NCBI GenBank assembly: GCA_004560045.1
Contig: SFWF01000004.1
Location: 1 to 36,807 of the forward strand
DNA from: a bacterium
Lineage (GTDB): Bacteria > Bacillota > Clostridia > Oscillospirales > Acutalibacteraceae
Direction: 5' to 3'
Length of the DNA stretch: 36,807 bases
Positions within the stretch are counted from its first letter, which is position 1. Each line of letters begins with the position of its first letter. Shown piece by piece: positions 15,597 to 22,901 of this stretch. The position numbers and the translations under genes are program-made. Under the pieces are notes generated by a model. That model had not been told where the DNA came from. It saw only the letters and a list, made by a program, of their open reading frames with translations, and ran no database searches.

Positions 15597-16550
15597 ATGA
15601 TAGAAATTGAAAAGCCCAGAATTGAAACGCTGGAGTTAACAGATAACGGCACATACGGAAAGTTCGTAATGGAACCCCTCGAGCGTGGCTATGCCACTAC
15701 CCTCGGCAACAGCATGAGAAGAGTTCTTCTTTCTACCCTTCCCGGCGCGGCAGTAACTACCGTTAAGATCGACGGAGTCGTTCACGAGTTCGCTACCGTT
15801 CCCGGCGTAAAGGAAGATGTTACCGAGATCATCCTTAACATCAAGGAGCTCATTGCCAAGCTTTATTGCGACGGCTCTAAAACCGTTTATATCGACGCTA
15901 CAGGTCCCTGTGTTGTTACCGGTGCAGATATCAGCACCGATTCCGAAGTTGAAATCCTCAACAAGGATCAGCACATCGCTACCTTAGGCGAAGATGCAAA
16001 GCTCAACATCGAAATGACCGTTTCCAAGGGTCGCGGATACGTTCCCGCCGAAGCAAACAAGCCCGAAACCAACGTTATCGGTGTTATTCCGATCGACTCT
16101 ATCTACAGCCCTGTGGTTAAGTGCAACGCTACCGTTGACGATACCCGTGTTGGTCAGGTGGTCGATAAGGGTCGTCTTACCCTCGAGGTATGGACCGACG
16201 GCTCTATGAGAGCCAACGAGGCAGTTTCTCTTGCTGCACGTATCCTTATTGAGCATTTCACCCTCTTCCTCGACCTTGCAGAAGGCGTAGGCGAAGGCGA
16301 AAGCATCATGGCCGAAAAGGGAACTGCCGAGCGCGAAAAGGTACTTGATATGACTATAGAAGATCTCGATCTTTCTGTACGTTCCTTCAACTGCTTAAAG
16401 CGCGCAGGTATCAACACCGTCGAAGATCTTACCAACAAGACCGAAGAGGATATGATGAAGGTAAGAAACCTCGGCCGTAAGTCTCTTGAAGAGGTTATCG
16501 CAAAGCTCGCAAGCTTCGGATTCTCTTTAAGAAAAGGCGAAAGCGAATAA
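15597..16550 (+). CDS. rpoA: RNA polymerase alpha subunit
   Basis: The 317-residue alpha subunit dimerises to start RNA polymerase assembly. The N-terminal domain (about 1-230) contains FVMEPLERGYATTLGNSMRR near residues 23-42. The C-terminal domain (about 250-315) contains LDLSVRSFNCLKRAGINTVE and MKVRNLGRKSLEEV, the UP-element and activator contact surface. An acidic linker joins them. The ATG follows TGGAGCTTTTA. Confidence 0.97.
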   Translation: MIEIEKPRIETLELTDNGTYGKFVMEPLERGYATTLGNSMRRVLLSTLPGAAVTTVKIDGVVHEFATVPGVKEDVTEIILNIKELIAKLYCDGSKTVYIDATGPCVVTGADISTDSEVEILNKDQHIATLGEDAKLNIEMTVSKGRGYVPAEANKPETNVIGVIPIDSIYSPVVKCNATVDDTRVGQVVDKGRLTLEVWTDGSMRANEAVSLAARILIEHFTLFLDLAEGVGEGESIMAEKGTAEREKVLDMTIEDLDLSVRSFNCLKRAGINTVEDLTNKTEEDMMKVRNLGRKSLEEVIAKLASFGFSLRKGESE

Positions 16551-16591
16551 TAACCCGGCTTTCAAACTATTCTAGGTAAGGAGTGAAACAA

Positions 16592-16933
16592 ATGCCCGGA
16601 ACTCGTAAACTCGGAAGAACTAGCGATCACAGAACCGCTATGCTTCGCGCAATGGTTACCTTCCTTTTAGAGAACGGCAAGATCGAAACTACCGTTACTC
16701 GCGCTAAGGAAGTACGCGCAATGACCGAAAAATATATCACACTCGCAAAAACCGACAGCCTCACCTCTAAGCGTCAGGCACTGGCTTTCATCACTAAGGA
16801 GGACGTTGTAAAGAAGCTTTACACCGAAATCGCTCCTAAGTATGCCGATGTCGCAGGCGGATACACCCGTATCACCAAGATCGGACCCCGTCGTGGAGAC
16901 GCCGCTGAAATGGCTATCATCGAGCTTATTTAA
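16592..16933 (+). CDS. rplQ: 50S ribosomal protein L17
   Basis: L17 (113 residues) binds 23S rRNA near the tunnel exit. The family start is MPGTRKLGRTSDHRTAMLRA, so the ATG at 16592 is chosen. An in-frame GTG at 16583 would add three residues and overlaps the TAAGGAGTG ribosome binding site. It is the last gene of the run and is followed directly by a strong terminator. Confidence 0.96.
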   Translation: MPGTRKLGRTSDHRTAMLRAMVTFLLENGKIETTVTRAKEVRAMTEKYITLAKTDSLTSKRQALAFITKEDVVKKLYTEIAPKYADVAGGYTRITKIGPRRGDAAEMAIIELI

Positions 16934-16951
16934 TTCGGTAAATTAAACACT

Positions 16952-17009
16952 TTGATCCTCACGTATTAAGGCAGAAAGCTGTCTTATTACGCGGGGATCA
17001 AATTTTTTG
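16952..17009 (+). terminator. Terminator of the ribosomal protein operon
   Basis: A long stem starts ttgatcctcacgta and closes with tacgcggggatcaa, with an inner ttaaggcag/ctgtcttat stem and an aaag-type loop, followed by attttttg. It ends the operon cleanly ahead of the oppositely oriented AraC-type gene. Confidence 0.9.
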
Positions 17010-17035
17010 TATCTATTAAAATTGTAGCCGTTTTT

Positions 17036-17872
17036 CTACTTAATCGGAGTCTCCTTTAAAAGCTCGCGGAATTTTGTCGGGGTGACGCCGTAAACCTTTT
17101 TGAAGGCGGCGCTGAAATAACTGAAATCGGTAAAGCCGCATTCGGTGCAGATGTCGCCTATGGACTTTTCCTCGTTGCGGAGTTGCTGACAGGCGATCTC
17201 TAAACGGTGAAGAAGAATATATTTTGTCGCGCTCTGTCCCGTATGCTTTTTAAATTTTCTGCAAAAATAGGTCTCGTTGTAATTGAATTTTTCACAGATC
17301 GCTTTGGTCGAGAGGGGAGAGCCGAGATTTGCCTCGATATAGTAGAGTATCTCGTGAAAATCTCCCGAGCGGCTTGCTTCGATTTCGGCGGCGCTTCCCG
17401 TATAAAGCAGGTCGATCAATCGGTAAAAATCGGCGACAACTCGAAAATGCTGATCATTTTCGTCGGCCTCTATCATAGACCTTACAAGACCGACGATCTC
17501 GGGGTCGGAGGTGACGGGAGAAAAGGAGACCTTTCGCTCCAAAAAGGCGGAGAGACATTTAGATGAAGCCTTTGTAGAATTAAAAAACTCTGAAAGCTCG
17601 ATCTTTATCGCTCGGTAAAGGGTTGAGGGGGTAAGACATTCGCCGCTGTGTACCGCGCAGGAGGGGACGATAATAACCTGATTTTCTGCGACTTCGAAAG
17701 ACTCACCGTCGATGATCGAACGCACCCTACCTTTAAGCACAAGGTTCAGCTCCATACAAGAGTGCCAGTGGGCCGCCCATTTTGACATATTCCAGTCGGG
17801 AGGAGTAAAAAATGCTCCGCTTTCACCGTATATGGTAGCGGTAAGCTCTCTCAGATGCTCGGGGTTCTTCAT
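17036..17872 (-). CDS. AraC-family transcriptional regulator
   Basis: A 278-residue regulator. The N-terminal part (about 25-120) is cupin-like, with HWHSCMELNLVLKGRVRSII and a conserved histidine near VPSCAVHSGE, and would sense a small molecule. The C-terminal part (about 180-275) has two helix-turn-helix motifs: TKAICEKFNYNETYFCRKFK and IGDICTECGFTDFSYFSAAF followed by KKVYGVTPTKFRE. The start has a good AAGGAGGAG site. It diverges from the dockerin-like and phosphoesterase genes, which are its likely targets; the ligand is unknown. Confidence 0.92.
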   Translation of the reverse strand: MKNPEHLRELTATIYGESGAFFTPPDWNMSKWAAHWHSCMELNLVLKGRVRSIIDGESFEVAENQVIIVPSCAVHSGECLTPSTLYRAIKIELSEFFNSTKASSKCLSAFLERKVSFSPVTSDPEIVGLVRSMIEADENDQHFRVVADFYRLIDLLYTGSAAEIEASRSGDFHEILYYIEANLGSPLSTKAICEKFNYNETYFCRKFKKHTGQSATKYILLHRLEIACQQLRNEEKSIGDICTECGFTDFSYFSAAFKKVYGVTPTKFRELLKETPIK

Positions 17873-17924
17873 TTCGCTCCTCCTTGTGCAATATTTTCAT
17901 AAACTCAAATATCAATATAACTAT

Positions 17925-17953
17925 TTTATATAGCAAAACAGCGATTTTGTCAA
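17925..17953 (-). promoter_or_regulatory. Promoter of the AraC-family gene
   Basis: Read on the minus strand, TTGACA (17948-17953) and TATAAA (17925-17930) are separated by 17 bp. It lies about 55 bp before the start codon of the regulator. Confidence 0.65.
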
Positions 17954-18187
17954 CCGAGATTTACACTCGATTATATAAATTTGTCAAAAACTTAAACTAA
18001 TACCCCCAAAAACGCATAATTTGCACAAAAACACAAAAATATACAAGCATAAAACGGTATAGGTAAAAATATTCATAATACAGGCAAATTTTTTTATAGA
18101 ATTCAGACGAAAATGATGTTAAAGTAAAAATGTAATGTTGTCGATATGCTATATCGATAGATTTTTTTACAGGAAAGGATGCTTTTA
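17954..18187. promoter_or_regulatory. Divergent AT-rich control region
   Basis: The 315-bp gap between the AraC-family gene and the dockerin-like gene holds no coding sequence. CAAAAAC occurs three times in the same orientation (17985, 18007, 18026), about two helical turns apart, and the last two copies share CAAAAAC-x-CA. A perfect 7-bp inverted repeat tcgatat-gct-atatcga lies at 18141-18157. These are candidate regulator sites. I could not assign a confident plus-strand promoter. Confidence 0.4.
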
Positions 18188-18469
18188 GTGAAAAAACTTG
18201 TTATGTTACTGCTTGTTTGCACGTTTCTTTTAAGTGTTTTTGCGGTTACGGCCTCGGCGGCCTACGTTACCGACGGAAACGGCTTTTATGAAGCGGGCGA
18301 CCTGAACGGCGACAAAATGGTCGATATCTGCGACCTTGTTGCCGCAAAAAGCGGACTCGGCACCACCGCCGCCGCTGATTTAGACGGAGACGGAAGCACG
18401 GGCGACTACGACCTTGCCCTTATCCGCGCCATGATCCTCGGAATCGATAATTCCCTTTGGACAGAGTAA
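18188..18469 (+). CDS. Small secreted dockerin-like protein
   Basis: A 93-residue protein with a signal peptide (KKLVMLLLVCTFLLSVFAVT, cleaved near ASAAY) and then only one dockerin-type domain. It has two calcium-binding repeats, DLNGDKMVDICDLVAAK and DLDGDGSTGDYDLALIRAMI. Dockerins dock onto cohesins in cellulosome-like complexes, but they are usually attached to an enzyme; here there is none. GTG at 18188 is chosen because AGGAAAGG lies at a normal distance; an ATG at 18179 overlaps that site and would add three residues. It precedes the giant phosphoesterase gene by 12 bp, so the two are co-transcribed. Confidence 0.8.
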   Translation: MKKLVMLLLVCTFLLSVFAVTASAAYVTDGNGFYEAGDLNGDKMVDICDLVAAKSGLGTTAAADLDGDGSTGDYDLALIRAMILGIDNSLWTE

Positions 18470-18481
18470 GGAGGTAAAGCT

Positions 18482-21400
18482 ATGAATAAAAAGTTAAATA
18501 AATTTTCCTTAAAAATACTTTCCCTCTGCCTCGCCCTTGCCCTTTTGGTGGCCGTAATTCCCTTCGGCTTCGGAATAGTGGCAGAAGGCGCCGTCCCCGT
18601 TGAGGGAACCGACTATATCGTCGGCGAGACCGTACTTGATACCAACTTTGACGAGTATGCCGCAGGCGCCCTCCCCGAAGGCTTTGCAACGGTCGTCGGT
18701 TGGGTTCATCCAAACGGAATCAAGCCTTACAGCAGCATTGTCGACAGAGACGGCGATAAGGTTCTCGACTTCGGCTCTACCGACGGCGACTACTACATCT
18801 TCACCGACAAGCTCCCTGTCAGAAACTACGTCTACGAGATAAATCTTACCGTTACCAACGACTATAACACACTCGGTATCTGCACTAACACCTACGGTGA
18901 CCGAGATTCCCTCTCGGTAAGCGGCAAGGGTCTTGTTGCCCTTTTAAAGAAGGGAACCTTCCAGGACGGAACTATATCCTTCCCCGAAGGCGAGTCACCC
19001 CTCACCAACGGTATGTCGGTCAAGTTCAAGGTTATAAGCTTCGAAGGCTATAATCACTATTATATGAACGACAAGCTTATCACCTCTATTGCCGAAACCA
19101 AGAAGAGCGATGTTTACGGTCACGAGCGCGTAGGCCTTTATACCTACGGAAGCCGCTTTGACGTAAACTCCATAAAGGTAACCTCCATCTATACTCCCCT
19201 TGAGTATGAGCCCGATGGCTTTAAGGAGGGCATCGACTTCGTTTTAGGCGAAAATCTCGTTCCCGATTTCACCAAGGGCTTTACCGCCTTCGACCCCAAA
19301 GGCTGGTGGGGAGGAAAAGATCCTTCCGTTTCGGTAAACGGTGACGGAAGCCTCAGCTTCTCCTGCCCTCAGGACGGAATTTTAGGCTACGGCCCCATTT
19401 CTGCCGCAGATTATGTTATGGAGGCAACCGTTACCCATACGGGAAACGCCAGCGTCGCCTTCCTTAACAACCTCGACGCTTCGTATAAACTGACCGATTA
19501 TGAAACAAGCGCGGGCAGTATAACCCCCGCGGCAATGATCACGGCGGTATATTCCACGAGCTGGACCGGTATTTCCGATGATAAATCTATCGCATATAAG
19601 AAAAAGCCCAGCAACGACGAATATTACCCCGAAAGCCTTCCCTCGAGCTATACCCGTCCCAAGCAGGGCGACAAATATACCATAAAGCTTATCTGTATGG
19701 GCGGTAAGAACTATTTCTATTTCAACGGTCTCTTAGTTCTCACCTGCGATATCGCTTCCTATCATGCAGGTAACACCTACGCAGGCCTCTACGTCTGCAA
19801 CAGCGGCTTTACCCTTCACGATTTCTCGATAAAGCCTATTGAGAAGACCCCCTCCTTCGATAAGAGCGTCTTACACGACGGCGTTATCATCGACGAGGAC
19901 TTCTCCTCCTATGAGGACGGCGCCTTCCCCGAGGGCTGGGACAAGGCTACCGATAAGTATAGCTTCCTCTGGAAGCCCAACGGATCAAACTATTCCGCAG
20001 CAGTCGGCTCAACGGAGAATGAAAAGTTCCTTGAGATAAGCGCGGCCACGGGTGCTCATATTCTGACCCTGCCCGCTCTCGGAACCGAGAATTACGTTTT
20101 CTCTGCCGAGGTAGGCTTCGAGAGCTTCGGTAACGCCTTCGGTCTCGCCACCAATATTCAGACCGATAACGAAAATGCAAAGCTCGCAACCATGAACGCC
20201 CTTTACGGCTGCGATATCGATAAAGAGGTCGGCGGTAAGCAGGACTGGGTATACGACCTTCCCGTTATCTCCTCCTGGGTACGCGGCGGCACGGGACCGT
20301 CCGATCCTCAGATCACCGATCCTCAGCTTGACTACTATCTGCCCAATGCCGTTTTAAACAGCACAACTACCTCCGGCGGAGTAGAGGTCTCCAAGGACGA
20401 CTACCGCATCGGTGAGGTTCCAAGCGGACGCCGCTTCACTATGACCGTTTATCACTTAAGCGGAGTTTCTCACTTCTTTGTCGACGGCGTTTACGTTAGC
20501 TCTACCCCCGATCAGTGCAAGGAGAAAGCAACAAAAGCAGGCTTCTACATCTGCACCTCAGATCAGGTAAGACGCATCTACAGCGTAAGGGTCGAGGCCC
20601 TCACCGATATGGATCACTTCGGTGATAATTTAAGCGTCGGCACTCCCGTGGTCGACGAGGACTTCTCCGATATCGCAGAGGGAGCAATACCCGAGGGCTG
20701 GGTTCTTCATCAGGGCTCCTGGGTATGGGCAGGTGCTAACGGCACCGCCGCAGTTGCTACCGCAAATGAAAAGAAGGGCCTTAAGGTCACCGCACCCAGC
20801 GGAACGGCTGCCCTTATTCTTCCCGATTTCGGTCTTTCCGATTACGTTATCGAGGCAAAGGGAACCCTTCTTAACCAAAACGGCGCATTAGGACTTCTCG
20901 CCAACATCGGAACCCCCTTAGAGTCCTCGGCAGGCGCTACCCATATGCTGACCTACGTTGGAAACAGCTATGTCAGCGGCACAAACGACCTCGAACACTA
21001 TAACCGAAACGGTAGCCCCGTAAACGATATCTTTGGTAATCTTGCCGATTACGGTCTGTCTCACTTCTCCGCAGGCACCGAGTTCACCCTCAAGGCCTAC
21101 GTTATGGACGGCGAGACCTACTTCTTCATAAACGATAAGTTTATCTCTAAGAACGCTAGTGGATATAACATCACTACCTCTCTCGCAGGTATCTATTCGG
21201 TCAACGCAGAGATCCTTTTCGACCGCGTTACCCTCGCAGAGATCACGAGAAAGGGCGTAACCGACGCTATCTCGGTTGGTAATATTGCGCTGGGCTATGC
21301 AGACGTTCTCGGAAACAGCAATAACGCAGGCGCCGCAGGTCTCTCCTTCGACATATCTCTCGATAAGACCGACGCGCTCTATACCGAAAATGCAGACACC

Positions 21401-22792
21401 CTTGAGGCAGGCTTCTTAGCCTACTTCTCCGACACCGCCGAAATGCCCGCTCTTGTTACCGGCTACGCAGGCGCTATCGAGTTTATCATCGACGGCTTTA
21501 CCGATAGCGGCGACAGCCTCGACTTCAGCTTCGACCTTATCGGTCTCGGCTCCAAGGTCGACAAGTATCTGACCCTCCGCCCCTTCCTTAAGCTCGACAA
21601 GGAGTACTACTATGCCGACCCCGTATTGGCAGGCGCCGCAAATGAGGCCAACAGGCTTTACGGAAACTCCGGCACCACCGACGAGCTTAAGGCAAAGCTC
21701 GAGAAGGTATTTGCAGAGTCGAATATCTTCCTCGGAAAGAATGCAAAGAAGGTAACCTTTACCGTCCTTTCCGACCTTCACTACAACGAAGGACAGTATA
21801 TGTCCTCGGTTGCCGATCTCGAGTCCATTTTCGACCGCGCAAACGCGAGCGGCTCCACCTTCGTCCTTTCCGGAGGCGATTTCTGTAACAATTTCAAGGC
21901 CTCTCCCGAGCTTATAAACGCCTGGCTCAACAATAAGTACGGCCTCCCTGCATACAACATCTACGGAAACCACGAGCTTGAAGGTGGAAACAGTATGGAC
22001 TACGTTACCACCGTGCTGACCAACGACGACAATGTCGTCTGGGGTACCGCCGACGGCAAGGTTGGCGACGGCTCCATCGCCTACTACCATGTCGACCGTG
22101 ACGGCTTCAGAATCGTCTGTACCGACACCAACTACTACTGGGATCCCGCATCTCAGAGCTGGAACCACAACCCCGCAAACTCCTTCGGTCCTCCAAGCGG
22201 AATCCATACCTATAACTGCCTCGGACCCACTCAGCTTCAGTGGCTTGAGAAGGTGCTTTTAGAGGCCGCCCGTGAGGGAATTCCCTGCATCGTAATTTCC
22301 CACGAAAGCTTTGCAGGCAAGTTCACCTCCACCTCTCCCGACTCTTCTGCCGTTCGCGAGATCTACGCAAAGGCCAACGCCCTCCGCAAGGGAACCGTTC
22401 TGATGTCCATAAACGGTCACCAACACGAGAACCGTCAGGCCATTGTTGACGACATCTTCTATCTCGATATGAACACCGTCCGCAACTGCATGTGGAGGGG
22501 CGGTCAGACCGAACATCACTATACCGACGAGCACACCTTCACTAAGGTCAGCTACGACAGTAACGGAAACGTTATAAGCACCGACGAGAATGCTAAGCTA
22601 AGCGAGCTTTCGATGGGTATGGCAAGCTGGTTTGCCGCCGACCCCTTAAGCGCCGTTGTAACTGTCGATCAGTACGGCAACGTTACTATTGACGGCATCG
22701 AGAGCGACTGGATCTACGGCATCGCTCCTCCGAACCCCGGCAAAGGCGAGGAGCCCAGAGTAACCTCGGGCACCTGGAAGATCGATTTCTAA
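18482..22792 (+). CDS. Giant secreted protein with repeated modules and a calcineurin-like phosphoesterase domain
   Basis: A 1436-residue protein. Residues 1-37 are a signal peptide. Four similar modules begin near residues 49, 259, 468 and 723, each opening with a pattern like EDFSSYEDGAFPEGW; they look like concanavalin/LamG-type beta-sandwiches, possibly carbohydrate-binding. A further beta-rich region covers about 925-1080. The metallophosphoesterase domain (about 1089-1320) keeps Asp1098 and His1100 (SDLH), Asp1133 (GGDF), Asn1163 and His1164 (GNHE), His1274 (SHES), and His1313 and His1315 (GHQH), the full two-metal site. There is no visible anchor at the C-terminus. The substrate is unknown. 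It follows the dockerin-like gene by 12 bp, with a TAAGGAGGT site. Confidence 0.85.
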   Translation: MNKKLNKFSLKILSLCLALALLVAVIPFGFGIVAEGAVPVEGTDYIVGETVLDTNFDEYAAGALPEGFATVVGWVHPNGIKPYSSIVDRDGDKVLDFGSTDGDYYIFTDKLPVRNYVYEINLTVTNDYNTLGICTNTYGDRDSLSVSGKGLVALLKKGTFQDGTISFPEGESPLTNGMSVKFKVISFEGYNHYYMNDKLITSIAETKKSDVYGHERVGLYTYGSRFDVNSIKVTSIYTPLEYEPDGFKEGIDFVLGENLVPDFTKGFTAFDPKGWWGGKDPSVSVNGDGSLSFSCPQDGILGYGPISAADYVMEATVTHTGNASVAFLNNLDASYKLTDYETSAGSITPAAMITAVYSTSWTGISDDKSIAYKKKPSNDEYYPESLPSSYTRPKQGDKYTIKLICMGGKNYFYFNGLLVLTCDIASYHAGNTYAGLYVCNSGFTLHDFSIKPIEKTPSFDKSVLHDGVIIDEDFSSYEDGAFPEGWDKATDKYSFLWKPNGSNYSAAVGSTENEKFLEISAATGAHILTLPALGTENYVFSAEVGFESFGNAFGLATNIQTDNENAKLATMNALYGCDIDKEVGGKQDWVYDLPVISSWVRGGTGPSDPQITDPQLDYYLPNAVLNSTTTSGGVEVSKDDYRIGEVPSGRRFTMTVYHLSGVSHFFVDGVYVSSTPDQCKEKATKAGFYICTSDQVRRIYSVRVEALTDMDHFGDNLSVGTPVVDEDFSDIAEGAIPEGWVLHQGSWVWAGANGTAAVATANEKKGLKVTAPSGTAALILPDFGLSDYVIEAKGTLLNQNGALGLLANIGTPLESSAGATHMLTYVGNSYVSGTNDLEHYNRNGSPVNDIFGNLADYGLSHFSAGTEFTLKAYVMDGETYFFINDKFISKNASGYNITTSLAGIYSVNAEILFDRVTLAEITRKGVTDAISVGNIALGYADVLGNSNNAGAAGLSFDISLDKTDALYTENADTLEAGFLAYFSDTAEMPALVTGYAGAIEFIIDGFTDSGDSLDFSFDLIGLGSKVDKYLTLRPFLKLDKEYYYADPVLAGAANEANRLYGNSGTTDELKAKLEKVFAESNIFLGKNAKKVTFTVLSDLHYNEGQYMSSVADLESIFDRANASGSTFVLSGGDFCNNFKASPELINAWLNNKYGLPAYNIYGNHELEGGNSMDYVTTVLTNDDNVVWGTADGKVGDGSIAYYHVDRDGFRIVCTDTNYYWDPASQSWNHNPANSFGPPSGIHTYNCLGPTQLQWLEKVLLEAAREGIPCIVISHESFAGKFTSTSPDSSAVREIYAKANALRKGTVLMSINGHQHENRQAIVDDIFYLDMNTVRNCMWRGGQTEHHYTDEHTFTKVSYDSNGNVISTDENAKLSELSMGMASWFAADPLSAVVTVDQYGNVTIDGIESDWIYGIAPPNPGKGEEPRVTSGTWKIDF

Positions 22793-22827
22793 ACCTAAAA
22801 AAGCAAATTTTTGCGGCCTAATGTGTT

Positions 22828-22866
22828 AAAAAGCCGTGGTACGCGACAGCGTTACCACGGCTTTTT
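22828..22866. terminator. Bidirectional terminator between convergent genes
   Basis: aaaaagccgtggta (22828-22841) pairs with taccacggcttttt (22853-22866). The stem has A-runs on one side and T-runs on the other, so it can stop transcription from the phosphoesterase gene and from the TIR-MORN gene. Confidence 0.9.
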
Positions 22867-22901
22867 GCCTTTTATTCCACTAAAAAATTAGCTTTACTTT
22901 T

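Noticed and set aside
21416..22207. 263-codon open frame opposite the phosphoesterase domain
   Set aside because: The plus-strand frame has all catalytic motifs; the minus frame is Gly/Val-rich and low in complexity, a mirror of the codon bias.
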